64,000 nucleotides of DNA from the NCBI RefSeq assembly GCF_050627025.1, contig NZ_CP192472.1; one strand, written 5' to 3'. The notes beneath the pieces are model-generated. The model worked only from the letters and a program-made list of their open reading frames with translations, was not told the DNA's origin and ran no database searches. Both the position numbers and the translations under genes were made by a program. Source of the DNA: Variovorax paradoxus_P. Its GTDB lineage: Bacteria > Pseudomonadota > Gammaproteobacteria > Burkholderiales > Burkholderiaceae_C. Of this stretch, positions 41,974-50,298 are shown piece by piece. Position 1 is the first letter of the stretch; each line of letters begins with the position of its first letter.

Positions 41974-41996
41974 TTAATTCACCAAATGGTTAAATT
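41974..41996. promoter_or_regulatory. Putative TetR operator upstream of the second tetR
   Basis: TTAATTCACCAA-ATGG-TTAAATT directly before the tetR start. Its first 12 bases recur exactly, in inverse, as TTGGTGAATTAA at 42751-42762 in front of the Bug-protein gene. The shared 12-mer marks a likely operator bound by the encoded regulator. Confidence 0.65.
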
Positions 41997-42002
41997 CGCG
42001 CC

Positions 42003-42659
42003 ATGAAAGTACCCAAGGATTCCCCGCCCGAAACAGTCGAGCCGCGCTCCCGCGATGCCGACCGCTCGCAACTGGCAATTCTTGCGTCGGCGCGCGACGA
42101 GTTCGCGCAACGGGGCCTGGCCGGCGCGCGCATGGACAGCATCGCCGCGCGCGCCGGGCTGAACAAGCGCCTCATCTACTATTACTTCGGCAGCAAGGAC
42201 GACCTGTTCCTGGCCGTGCTCGAACGCACCTACGCAGACATCCGCGAGGCCGAACAGCAATTGCACCTGGACGAGATAGACCCCGTCGAGGCCATTCGGC
42301 AACTGGTCTCGTTCACCTGGCACTACTACCTCGAACACCCCGAGTTCATTACCCTGCTCAATAGCGAGAACCTGCATTGCGCAGCGCACCTCAAGCGCTC
42401 CGGGCGCATCCAGGAAATGAACTCGCCGCTGGTGCAGTTGCTCGACACGGTGCTGGAGCGCGGCAAACGCGACAAGCTGTTTCGCGCTGGCGTAGATCCG
42501 GTGCAGCTCTACATATCGATCGCCTCGCTCTGCTACTTCTACCTGTCGAACAACCACACGCTCTCGGCCGTCTTCGGCCGTGACCTGCGCGCGCCCAAGG
42601 CAATGGCGCAGCGTCTCTCGCACATGACCGACCTCGTGCTGGGCTACGTCCTGCACTGA
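42003..42659 (+). CDS. TetR family regulator of the catabolic island
   Basis: A 218-residue TetR-type protein. The HTH reads QLAILASARDEFAQRGLAGA and IAARAGLNKRLIYYYFGSKD, with LIYYYFGSKDDLF typical of the family. The C-terminal domain has HYYLEHPEFITLLNSENLHC, resembling regulators of aromatic or sugar catabolism. Its own start lies 7 bp from an operator whose 12-bp half recurs upstream of the Bug-Gfo/Idh-DUF993-isomerase genes, so it probably represses both and is induced by a pathway substrate. Confidence 0.87.
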   Translation: MKVPKDSPPETVEPRSRDADRSQLAILASARDEFAQRGLAGARMDSIAARAGLNKRLIYYYFGSKDDLFLAVLERTYADIREAEQQLHLDEIDPVEAIRQLVSFTWHYYLEHPEFITLLNSENLHCAAHLKRSGRIQEMNSPLVQLLDTVLERGKRDKLFRAGVDPVQLYISIASLCYFYLSNNHTLSAVFGRDLRAPKAMAQRLSHMTDLVLGYVLH

Positions 42660-42740
42660 GCGTCCGGGCGCCTCCAGCATCTCCGGGTATTTACCGATTA
42701 GCGGCGGTTGCGCTGCGGCGGCAGCCTTTCTAAAATTGGT

Positions 42741-42762
42741 AATTCACTTATTGGTGAATTAA
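42741..42762. promoter_or_regulatory. Operator-like dyad in front of the catabolic genes
   Basis: AATTCAC-TTATTG-GTGAATT, 7-bp perfect arms, followed by AA, 40 bp before the Bug gene. The TTGGTGAATTAA half is the exact inverse of the operator at 41974-41985 before the TetR gene. Confidence 0.7.
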
Positions 42763-42802
42763 TCAACCAAGACAAGGCGGCCTGACCGCACGGAGACAAC
42801 CC

Positions 42803-43786
42803 ATGAAGCAACTTGTACGCACTACTGCACTCGCCACGCTTACCTGCCTCGCCGCCTTGATGCCGGGCCTGGCATCGGCGCAGAACGGGTATCCCAACAA
42901 GCCCATTCGCGTGATCGTGCCGTTCGCGGCCGGCAGCACCACGGACATCATTGCCCGGGCCATCGCCGACAAGATGGGCCAGAGCATGGGCCAGACGCTG
43001 GTGGTGGACAACCGCGGCGGCGCCAGCGGCACCATCGGCCAGCAGGCAGTAGCCACGGCGGCGCCAGACGGCTACACGATCATGATTCACTCGTCGTCGC
43101 ACACGGTGAGCCCTTCGACCTTCGCGAAGCTGCCGTTCGACACGGTGAACGACTTTGCCGCCGTCACGCCCATCTCGTCTCTGCCCAATGCGCTGGTGAT
43201 CTCGCCCACGAAGAACATCAAGACGCTGCAGGAACTGGTCGCGGCGGCCAAGGCCAAGCCGGGCACCATCAACTTCGCATCGGCAGGCCAGGGCAGCGCC
43301 ACCCATCTCAACGCCGAGAAGTTCAAGCTGGCGGCAAAGATCGACGCCACCAACATTCCGTTCAAGGGCTCCGCCGAGGCGGTCACCGAAGTGCTGTCGG
43401 GCCGCGTGGACTACTACTTCTCGCCCATCGCGCCGGTCATCGGCCAGATCAAGGAAGGCCAGTTGCTTGCGCTGGCAGTTGGCTCGCCCAAGCGCGCGGC
43501 CGCCCTGCCCGACGTGCCGACCACGGCCGAAGCCGGTGTCCCGGGCTCCGAATTCAATTTCTGGATCGGCATGATGGCTCCCGCCAAGACGCCGCGCGAC
43601 ATCGTCAACCGGCTGCACGACGAAGTGGCGAAGGCGCTCGCTTCGCCCGAGGTCAAGGAGCGCTTTTTGAAGCTCGGCGCCGATGCATGGACGCTCAAGC
43701 CCGAGCAGTTCGACGCTTACATCAAGGACGAAATCAAGTCCAACGCCACGCTGGTGAAGGCCGCAGGGCTGACGCCGGCGCAGTAA
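42803..43786 (+). CDS. Bug-type tripartite tricarboxylate transporter substrate-binding protein
   Basis: A 327-residue periplasmic binding protein of the TctC/Bug family. A signal peptide covers about residues 1-26 (MKQLVRTTALATLTCLAALM, cut after LASA), followed by YPNKPIRVIVPFAAGSTTDI, the hallmark of the family. No TctA or TctB membrane genes are adjacent, so it works with a shared transporter or as a sensor, as many solitary Bug proteins do. It leads the catabolic genes behind the TetR operator. The ligand is unknown but should relate to the sugar-acid-like enzymes downstream. Confidence 0.92.
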   Translation: MKQLVRTTALATLTCLAALMPGLASAQNGYPNKPIRVIVPFAAGSTTDIIARAIADKMGQSMGQTLVVDNRGGASGTIGQQAVATAAPDGYTIMIHSSSHTVSPSTFAKLPFDTVNDFAAVTPISSLPNALVISPTKNIKTLQELVAAAKAKPGTINFASAGQGSATHLNAEKFKLAAKIDATNIPFKGSAEAVTEVLSGRVDYYFSPIAPVIGQIKEGQLLALAVGSPKRAAALPDVPTTAEAGVPGSEFNFWIGMMAPAKTPRDIVNRLHDEVAKALASPEVKERFLKLGADAWTLKPEQFDAYIKDEIKSNATLVKAAGLTPAQ

Positions 43787-43840
43787 TCCGCCCTTCGCTT
43801 TTCTTCCCCTTTTTCTCCAACTCCTTTTTCGGCTGAAGAC

Positions 43841-45004
43841 ATGGCTACACAACGACTCGGAATCATCATGCACGGCGTTACCGGACGCATGGGCATGAAC
43901 CAGCATTTGATCCGCTCGATCTGCGCAATTCGCGCACAAGGCGGCGTCACGCTGTCCAACGGCGACAAGGTCATGCCCGACCCGATCCTCATCGGCCGCA
44001 ACGCCGAGAAGATGGAAGCGCTTGCCAAGACGCACAACATCGCGCGCTGGGGCACCGACCTGGACAAGGCGCTGGCCAACAAGGAAGACACCATCTTCTT
44101 CGACGCCGGCACCACGCAAATGCGCCCCACATTGCTGGCCAAGGCCATCCGCGCCGGCAAGCACGTGTACTGCGAGAAGCCGATCGCCACCAACCTGAAC
44201 GAAGCGGTCGAGATCGCTCGCCTGGCCGAAGGCTCGGGCCTGAAGCACGGCGCGGTGCAAGACAAGCTCTTTCTGCCGGGCCTGCGCAAGCTCGACATGC
44301 TGCGCCGCGCAGGCTTCTTCGGCCGCATGCTCAGCGTGCGCCTGGAGTTCGGCTACTGGGTGTTCGAGGGCGATCTGCAGCCCATCCAGCGCCCGAGCTG
44401 GAACTATCGCAAGGAAGACGGCGGCGGCATGATCCTGGACATGATGTGCCACTGGCGCTATGTGCTGGACAACCTGTTCGGCGAAGTCAAGTCGGTGTCG
44501 TGCCTGGGTGCCACGCACATTCCCAAGCGCTGGGACGAAGCCGGCAAGCCGTATGAAGCCACAGCCGACGACGCGGCCTACGCCACTTGCGAGCTCACCG
44601 GCCACAACGGCGAGCCGGTCATCGCGCAGATCAACATGAGCTGGGTCACGCGCGTGCGTCGCGACGACCTCGTGACCTTCCACGTCGACGGCACCGACGG
44701 CTCGGCCGTGGCGGGCCTCTCGAGCTGCCGGGCCCAATCCCGCGTGGCCACGCCGCGCCCGGTGTGGAATCCGGACGAGAAGCAGATGATGAATTTCTTC
44801 GACCAGTGGCAGGAGATTCCGGATTCGCAGGTGTACGACAACGGCTTCAAGATCCAGTGGGAGCACTTCATTCGCCACGTGGTCGAGAACGAGCCCTACA
44901 AGTGGACCTTGCCCGAAGGCGCCAAGGGCGTGCAGCTGGTCGAAGCCGCGCTCGAGTCGTGGAAGGAACGCCGCTGGATCGACGTGCCGGCGTTGAAGGT
45001 CTGA
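43841..45004 (+). CDS. Gfo/Idh/MocA family oxidoreductase
   Basis: A 387-residue NAD(P)-dependent oxidoreductase. The N-terminal Rossmann fold has GVTGRMGMNQHLIRSI in place of the usual GxGxxG, then HVYCEKPIATNLNEAV, which includes the catalytic EKP. The C-terminal beta-sheet domain follows with FGRMLSVRLEFGYW. These enzymes oxidise or reduce sugars, inositols or sugar acids. It follows the Bug protein by 54 bp and precedes the DUF993 gene by 10 bp, so it is in the middle of one transcript. Confidence 0.88.
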   Translation: MATQRLGIIMHGVTGRMGMNQHLIRSICAIRAQGGVTLSNGDKVMPDPILIGRNAEKMEALAKTHNIARWGTDLDKALANKEDTIFFDAGTTQMRPTLLAKAIRAGKHVYCEKPIATNLNEAVEIARLAEGSGLKHGAVQDKLFLPGLRKLDMLRRAGFFGRMLSVRLEFGYWVFEGDLQPIQRPSWNYRKEDGGGMILDMMCHWRYVLDNLFGEVKSVSCLGATHIPKRWDEAGKPYEATADDAAYATCELTGHNGEPVIAQINMSWVTRVRRDDLVTFHVDGTDGSAVAGLSSCRAQSRVATPRPVWNPDEKQMMNFFDQWQEIPDSQVYDNGFKIQWEHFIRHVVENEPYKWTLPEGAKGVQLVEAALESWKERRWIDVPALKV

Positions 45005-45014
45005 GGCAGGCGGC

Positions 45015-46202
45015 ATGGCTCTTTCGCTGACTCTCCCCTCGACGGGCGGCTCGCTCGCCCCTTACACCCTGCGCGGCACCGCGCCGGTCAAGCCCGAAGC
45101 GGGCGTCAAGTTCGACCGCATCGCCTATTCGGCCGCGCACGTGGTGGCCGATCCGCTGGCCGCGGTAGACCCGTGGCTGCAGTGCGCGGTCGACTGGGAC
45201 GCGACCATCGCCTATCGGCACCACCTGTTCTCGCTGGGCCTGGGCGTTGCCGAAGCCATGGACACGGCGCAACGCGGCATGGGCCTGGACTGGCCGACCT
45301 CGCTCGAGCTGATCCGCCGTTCGCTCGATGCGGCGAAAGGTGTTCCGGGCGCACTGGTGGCCTCGGGCTGCGGCACCGACCATCTGAACATCGACGACGT
45401 GAAGAGTGTCGACGACGTGATCCGCGGCTATGAAGAGCAGATGGCGGCCATCGAGGCGCTCGGCGGCAAGCTGATCGTCATGGCCAGCCGCGCCCTCGCC
45501 CGCGTGGCAAAGAGCCCGGCCGACTACGAGCGCGTGTACGACCGCATCCTGAGCCAGGCAAGGCAACCGGTGGTGCTGCATTGGCTGGGAGACATGTTCG
45601 ACCCGGCCCTTGCGGGCTATTGGGGCAACAAGAACGCCGACGCAGCGATGGACACGGCGCTCGCCGTGATTGCCGCGCACCCGCACAAGGTGGACGGCAT
45701 CAAGATTTCGCTGCTCGACAAGGACAAGGAAATTGCCATGCGCCGCCGCCTGCCGGCAGGCGTGCGCATGTACACCGGCGACGACTTCAACTACGCCGAA
45801 CTGATTGCCGGCGATGGTTTCGGCAGCGAACCCACGCACGGCAAGAGCGATGCGCTGCTCGGCATTTTCGATGCGATTGCTCCGGCCGCCAGCGCGGCGT
45901 TGGGGGCCCTGGCCCAAGGCAACACCGACAAGTTCCACGCGATTCTCGGCCCCACGGTGCCGCTGTCACGCCACATCTTTGCGGCGCCCACGCGCTTCTA
46001 CAAGACGGGCGTGGTGTTCATGGCCTGGCTCAACGGCCACCAGAGTCACTTCACGATGGTGGGCGGCCAGCAGAGCACGCGCTCGCTGCAGCACTTTGCC
46101 GAGCTGTTCCAGCTGGCCGATGCGGCCAATCTGCTGGAACATCCAGAGTTGGCGGTTCAACGAATGAAGACGCTGCTCGCACTGCACGGCGTGGAAGGCT
46201 GA
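45015..46202 (+). CDS. DUF993 family (dihydrodipicolinate-synthase-like) protein
   Basis: A 395-residue protein of the DUF993 group, a TIM-barrel family annotated as dihydrodipicolinate-synthase-like but without a known reaction. It carries VKFDRIAYSAAHVVADPLAA, GTDHLNIDDVKSVDDVI, QPVVLHWLGDMFDPALAGYW and DGIKISLLDKDKEIAMRRRL; the Lys in DGIKIS is a candidate Schiff-base residue by analogy with class I aldolases. It lies 10 bp after the Gfo/Idh gene and 8 bp before a TIM-barrel isomerase, a set that suggests oxidation, isomerisation and aldol cleavage of a sugar-like compound. Confidence 0.82.
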   Translation: MALSLTLPSTGGSLAPYTLRGTAPVKPEAGVKFDRIAYSAAHVVADPLAAVDPWLQCAVDWDATIAYRHHLFSLGLGVAEAMDTAQRGMGLDWPTSLELIRRSLDAAKGVPGALVASGCGTDHLNIDDVKSVDDVIRGYEEQMAAIEALGGKLIVMASRALARVAKSPADYERVYDRILSQARQPVVLHWLGDMFDPALAGYWGNKNADAAMDTALAVIAAHPHKVDGIKISLLDKDKEIAMRRRLPAGVRMYTGDDFNYAELIAGDGFGSEPTHGKSDALLGIFDAIAPAASAALGALAQGNTDKFHAILGPTVPLSRHIFAAPTRFYKTGVVFMAWLNGHQSHFTMVGGQQSTRSLQHFAELFQLADAANLLEHPELAVQRMKTLLALHGVEG

Positions 46203-46210
46203 GCAAGCTC

Positions 46211-47089
46211 ATGCGCGATTTCTCGCAGAACCACGACTGGCTGTCGATCAACACGGCCACCATCCGCAAACAGTCGGGCGCCGAAGTGCCGCTGGACCGC
46301 ATCATCGACCAGTGCGCCGAGCGCGGCATCCGCGCAATCAGCCCCTGGCGCGATCAGGTGGCCGCCGTGGGTCTCGACAAAATCGCAACCCAGCTCAAGG
46401 CTCATGGCATCGGCCTCTCGGGCTATTGCCGCGGCGGCTTCTTCCCGGCGTCCGACGCGGCAGGCCTGAAGGCTGCGCTGGACGACAACCGCCGCGCCAT
46501 CGACGAAGCCAAGACGTTGAATGCGCCGTGCCTGGTCCTGGTGGTCGGTGCGCTACCCGGCGCCCTCGAAGGCAAGGCGGCCTACAAGGACATTGCCCGC
46601 GCACGAGGCGAGGTGCGCGACGGCATCGCCGCATCGCTGGAGTACGCGCGCGAAGTCGGCATGCCGCTCGCCATCGAGCCCTTGCATCCCATGCAAGCGG
46701 CCGACCGTGCCTGCATCAACACGCTCGAACATGCGCTGGACATTTGCGATGAGCTCGACGCAGGCAAGAGCGGCATGCTCGGTGTGGCGCTGGACATTTA
46801 TCACGTGTGGTGGGATCCGAAGCTGCAGCAGCAGATTGCCCGCGCCGGCCGCGAGCGCCTGCTGGCGTATCACGTCTGCGATTGGCTCACGCCGACGCGC
46901 GACCTGCTCTCCGACCGCGGGATGATGGGTGACGGCGTTGTGGAACTCAAGAAGATCCGCGGCTGGGTCGAAGACGCAGGCTTTGCAGGGTTCAGCGAAG
47001 TTGAGATCTTTTCGAGCCTCGACTGGTGGAAGCGGAGCGGCGACGAGACGCTCGATGCTTGCATCGAGCGGCACAAGCGGGCTGTTTGA
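46211..47089 (+). CDS. Xylose-isomerase-like TIM-barrel sugar isomerase/epimerase
   Basis: A 292-residue AP-endonuclease-2/xylose-isomerase-like TIM barrel. It shows ISPWRDQVAAVGLDKIATQL, GMPLAIEPLHPMQ (metal Glu), GVALDIYHVWWDP (Asp and His ligands), YHVCDWLTP and FSEVEIFSSLDWW (a further Glu), a complete divalent-metal site. The ATG at 46211 is 8 bp after the DUF993 stop codon; the much longer open frame is a shadow of that gene. It is the last gene of the catabolic group. Confidence 0.88.
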   Translation: MRDFSQNHDWLSINTATIRKQSGAEVPLDRIIDQCAERGIRAISPWRDQVAAVGLDKIATQLKAHGIGLSGYCRGGFFPASDAAGLKAALDDNRRAIDEAKTLNAPCLVLVVGALPGALEGKAAYKDIARARGEVRDGIAASLEYAREVGMPLAIEPLHPMQAADRACINTLEHALDICDELDAGKSGMLGVALDIYHVWWDPKLQQQIARAGRERLLAYHVCDWLTPTRDLLSDRGMMGDGVVELKKIRGWVEDAGFAGFSEVEIFSSLDWWKRSGDETLDACIERHKRAV

Positions 47090-47158
47090 AATCTCGTGGG
47101 GCGCGCCGCCTCGAACAGCGGCGCGACGAAGAGCAGCCACTTGTGCTGCAATTCGCCC

Positions 47159-48250
47159 ATGGCTACCCCGACTCTGGACGACCTGCGCCGCTATGCAATA
47201 GCCCGCACGCTCTTCAAGCCCACCACCCTGCCCGGCGCAATCCGCCAACTCGGCTTTGTTCAGGCCGACCCGATTCGCGCCCCCGCGCGTGCACAAGACC
47301 TGACGCTGCGCCACCGCGTGAAGGACTATCGCGCGGGCGATCTCGAAAGCCGCTACACGCGCCTTGCCATCGAGGAAGACTGCCTCGTCAACTACGGCTT
47401 CCTGCCGCGCGAGCACCTCGCGCTGATGCATCCGCGTGAACCCAGGCAGCCATGGGACGCGGACACCCGCCGCAAGGCCGCCGACGTTCTGGCATTCGTG
47501 CGCGAGCACGGGCCGGTGCATCCGCGTGAAGTCGAACAGCACTTTGCCCACGGCAGCGTAAAGAACTATTGGGGCGGCTCGAGCAATGCGACGACGCGGC
47601 TGCTAGACGGCCTGCACTATCGCGGCATGCTGCGCGTGGTACGGCGCGACAGCGGCACGCGCGTCTACGAGGCCGTCACGCATGCGCCCGCTGACGAAAG
47701 CCCCGCCGGCCGTGCATACAGAGCCGCTGCACTCATCGACCTTGTGGTGCGCAAGTACGCGCCGCTGCCCGCCGCAAGCCTGACCTACCTCGTGCGGCTG
47801 CTCGGCTACGGCGCTCCGCATCTTTCGGCGCAGACCCAGGCGGCGCTGCGCCTTGCACGCGAAGAACTCGCGAGCTGCCGCATCGACGGGACGACCTGGT
47901 ACTGGCCAGCCGACGAGAACCCGGCATCGCGCCGTCATGCGCCTGACGATGAAGTGCGCCTGCTCGCACCGTTCGACCCCGTGGTGTGGGACCGGCGCCG
48001 CTTCGAGCTGCTGTGGGGTTGGACATACAAGTTCGAGGCCTATATGCCCGCGCCCAAGCGGCAGTTCGGCTACTACGCCCTGCCGCTGCTTTGGCACGAC
48101 CGCATCATCGGCTGGGCCAACATCACTGCGCCCGAAGGCCGGTTGCAGCCTGCGTTCGGCTATGCGGAACGAAAGCCGCGCAATGCGGCGTTCAGCGCGG
48201 CGCTCGACGACGAGCTGCAGCGCATGACCCGGTTTCTTGCCAGGCGCTGA
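47159..48250 (+). CDS. YcaQ/AlkX-family DNA glycosylase (winged helix)
   Basis: A 363-residue protein of the HTH_42 superfamily. The conserved Q-x-D motif is in GFVQADPIRAPARAQDLTL near residue 35, and the family blocks GPVHPREVEQHF and VRLLAPFDPVVWDRRRFELL are also present. Members excise crosslinked or bulky alkylated bases from DNA. The ATG at 47159 is chosen for length; no strong ribosome site is visible. It follows the isomerase gene by 69 bp but is probably not part of that pathway. Confidence 0.85.
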   Translation: MATPTLDDLRRYAIARTLFKPTTLPGAIRQLGFVQADPIRAPARAQDLTLRHRVKDYRAGDLESRYTRLAIEEDCLVNYGFLPREHLALMHPREPRQPWDADTRRKAADVLAFVREHGPVHPREVEQHFAHGSVKNYWGGSSNATTRLLDGLHYRGMLRVVRRDSGTRVYEAVTHAPADESPAGRAYRAAALIDLVVRKYAPLPAASLTYLVRLLGYGAPHLSAQTQAALRLAREELASCRIDGTTWYWPADENPASRRHAPDDEVRLLAPFDPVVWDRRRFELLWGWTYKFEAYMPAPKRQFGYYALPLLWHDRIIGWANITAPEGRLQPAFGYAERKPRNAAFSAALDDELQRMTRFLARR

Positions 48251-48377
48251 ACCGCAGTCGCAATCGCAGCCACGCAAAGAAAATCCCCGCGCTGCGGAAG
48301 GTCTGGCGCGCGGGCGACAACCCGCTGCGCGGCACGCTCCTAGAATCGCGCCGTCGTCCGGCGTGCCGGACGGCAAG

Positions 48378-48546
48378 CGTTCTCAGGGCGGGGTGAAACT
48401 CCCCACCGGCGGTAATGGCGGCTTCTTCGAGAGAAGAACTGCACGAGCCCGCGAGCGCCCGCGGCCTGCAACAAACAGGCCGCGGGGTCAGCAGATTTCG
48501 GTGCAATTCCGAAGCCGACGGTCACAGTCCGGATGAAAGAGAGCGC
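48378..48546 (+). promoter_or_regulatory. FMN riboswitch (RFN element) upstream of ribH
   Basis: All conserved blocks of the RFN element are present in order: TTCTCAGGGCGGGGTGAAAC, CCCCACCGGCGGTAA, AGCCCGCGAGCGCC, GGTCAGCAGATTTCGGT, CCGAAGCCGACGGTCACAGT and CCGGATGAAAGAGAG. It lies in the 405-bp gap between ycaQ and ribH. High FMN should fold it into the off state. This gap contains nothing else except the hairpin that follows. Confidence 0.96.
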
Positions 48547-48552
48547 GAAAAT

Positions 48553-48566
48553 GCGGGCTGGCCCGC
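48553..48566 (+). promoter_or_regulatory. Expression-platform hairpin of the FMN riboswitch
   Basis: GCGGGC-TG-GCCCGC, extended by GCGCG/CGCGC outside it, starts 6 nt after the RFN core. No T-run follows it, so it is more likely a switch helix for translational or Rho-dependent control than an intrinsic terminator. The ribH start is 90 nt further on. Confidence 0.5.
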
Positions 48567-48656
48567 GCGCTTTGCCGTCTCTCGTGCAATGGCGCGTGGT
48601 CTGGCTTGCGGTTTCGTGCGCCCTGATTCAGGAAACCTGCTTTCAAGAGGCACACC

Positions 48657-49169
48657 ATGAGTCAGATCAACGACCTTCCCCTTTCCGCCATCAACGCGTC
48701 GGGCAATCCGCGCGGCGAGCGCATCGCTTTTGTCGAGGCGCAGTGGCATTCCGACATCGTTCACCAGGCGCGTGACGCCTTCCTTGCCGAGATGGAACGG
48801 CTCGGCGTGGCGCGCGACCTCATCGACGTGTTCGACGTGCCCGGCGCCTTCGAGATTCCGCTGCACGCCAAGCGTCTTGCCAACTCCGGCAAGTACGCTG
48901 CCATTGTGGGCTGCGCGCTGGTGGTCGACGGCGGCATCTACCGCCATGAGTTCGTGGCCAGCACCGTTGTCAGCACGCTGATGTCGCTGCAGCTCGAAAC
49001 CAACGTGCCGATTTTTTCGGCCGTGCTCACGCCGCACCACTTCCACGAGCACGTGGAGCACCGCAAATACTTCCACCGCCACTTTGCCGTCAAGGGCACC
49101 GAAGTGGCCGAAGCCTGCGTCAAGACGCTCGAAGGCCTGAAGAAGGTCGACGCACTGCTGGCTGCGTGA
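48657..49169 (+). CDS. ribH: 6,7-dimethyl-8-ribityllumazine synthase
   Basis: A 170-residue lumazine synthase that condenses ribulose-derived butanone phosphate with the pyrimidine precursor of riboflavin. It contains VFDVPGAFEIPLHAKRLANSG, VGCALVVDGGIYRHEFVAS and VLTPHHFHEHVEHRKYF. The YRHEFVA and HHFHEH features resemble type-II RibH2 enzymes (decameric) rather than the icosahedral RibH1 type. AGAGG precedes the ATG. It stands alone under an FMN riboswitch, without ribA, B or E beside it, so it may be a riboflavin-responsive second copy. Confidence 0.9.
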   Translation: MSQINDLPLSAINASGNPRGERIAFVEAQWHSDIVHQARDAFLAEMERLGVARDLIDVFDVPGAFEIPLHAKRLANSGKYAAIVGCALVVDGGIYRHEFVASTVVSTLMSLQLETNVPIFSAVLTPHHFHEHVEHRKYFHRHFAVKGTEVAEACVKTLEGLKKVDALLAA

Positions 49170-49201
49170 CAAGCGGCGGGCTGCTGCAGTAATCTGGGCG
49201 G

Positions 49202-49888
49202 ATGACATCTTCATCCGCCTCTTCGAGCGACCGCTACACCCTCTATGGCGCGCCAGGTTCGGGCGCCACGCCTGTGCATGCGGCGCTGACGCTGATCGGT
49301 GCGCAGGTCGATACCGTCGACGTTTCCCCGTGGGAAGGCGACTCCGAGCGCGACCGCGTTTCGGGCGTCAACCCGATGCGCCAGGTTCCCGCGCTTGTGC
49401 TGCCTTCCGGCGAGGTGATGACCGAGAGCGCGGCCATCCTCATCTGGCTTGGCGACCGCTATCCCGAAGCCGGGCTTTGCCCCGCGCCCAACGATCCGCT
49501 GCGCGCGCGCTACCTGCGGTGGATGGTCTACCTGCCGGCGGCCATCTACTCGCTGTACTGGGTGCGCGACGATCCGACGCGGCTCACGCCAGACCCCTCA
49601 GCCCAGCCTGCGATGCTCGAACGCTCGGCCGAACGCATTGCGCACTGCTGGCACCTGATGGACACGCAGATCGACGAACCCGCGCCCTATTTGCTCGGCG
49701 AGAAGATCAGCATGCTCGACCTCTACGTGACCGTGCTGTCGCGCTGGACGCCGCATCGACGACGCTTTTACCGCGTGGCGCCGCGCATGGCCCAGGTGGT
49801 GCGGCGCGTGGACGCCGAGCCCCGGCTGGCCGAGTTCTGGGCGGCGCGCTTTCCTTTCTCGCTAGACCCGCAAGTGCAGCAAGAATGA
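49202..49888 (+). CDS. Glutathione S-transferase family protein
   Basis: A 228-residue GST. The thioredoxin-like N-terminal domain has RYTLYGAPGSGATPVHAALTL, NPMRQVPALVLPSGEVMTES, and the conserved E-S-A-A-I glutathione contact; the C-terminal helical domain has LLGEKISMLDLYVTVLSRW. It should conjugate or reduce small electrophiles in the cytoplasm. The ATG at 49202 has little ribosome-site support, but the next in-frame start is far inside the domain. It is followed after 10 bp by an ArsC-like gene. Confidence 0.87.
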   Translation: MTSSSASSSDRYTLYGAPGSGATPVHAALTLIGAQVDTVDVSPWEGDSERDRVSGVNPMRQVPALVLPSGEVMTESAAILIWLGDRYPEAGLCPAPNDPLRARYLRWMVYLPAAIYSLYWVRDDPTRLTPDPSAQPAMLERSAERIAHCWHLMDTQIDEPAPYLLGEKISMLDLYVTVLSRWTPHRRRFYRVAPRMAQVVRRVDAEPRLAEFWAARFPFSLDPQVQQE

Positions 49889-49898
49889 CGACGACCGT

Positions 49899-50282
49899 AT
49901 GACCGCACGCACCCCGACCACGGCTTATCCGATGACCATCTTCCACAAGCCCAACTGCAGCACCTCGCGCAACGTGCTGGGCTTGATCCGCGAGAGCGGC
50001 GTGGAACCGGAGATCGTTCTTTACCTGGAAACCCCGCCGCCCAGGAAGAAGCTGCGCGAACTGGCAGAGGCCATGGGCATGAGCGCGCGCGACCTGTTGC
50101 GCACGAAGGAAGCGCCCTATGCAGAGCTGAAGCTGGACGACCCAAAGTGGACCGACGACCAGTTGTTCGACTTCATCGTTGCCAACCCCATCTTGCTGCA
50201 ACGGCCCATCGTGGTCTCGCCGCGCGGCACGCTCATGTGCCGGCCGTGGGCCCGCGTGCGCGAGATCCTTCCGAACTCGTAA
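49899..50282 (+). CDS. ArsC-family (glutaredoxin-dependent) reductase
   Basis: A 127-residue ArsC/Spx-fold protein. The active-site region FHKPNCSTSRNVLGLIRESG near residues 14-34 carries the catalytic Cys in the H-x-P-x-C-x-TSR pattern, and NPILLQRPIVVSPRG holds the conserved Arg. The last residues (RPWARVREIL) fit YfgD-like members. It may reduce arsenate or act as a related oxidoreductase; there are no ars genes beside it, so I do not call arsC firmly. It follows the GST by 10 bp. Confidence 0.82.
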   Translation: MTARTPTTAYPMTIFHKPNCSTSRNVLGLIRESGVEPEIVLYLETPPPRKKLRELAEAMGMSARDLLRTKEAPYAELKLDDPKWTDDQLFDFIVANPILLQRPIVVSPRGTLMCRPWARVREILPNS

Positions 50283-50298
50283 AGACGAGAGCCGGCGG

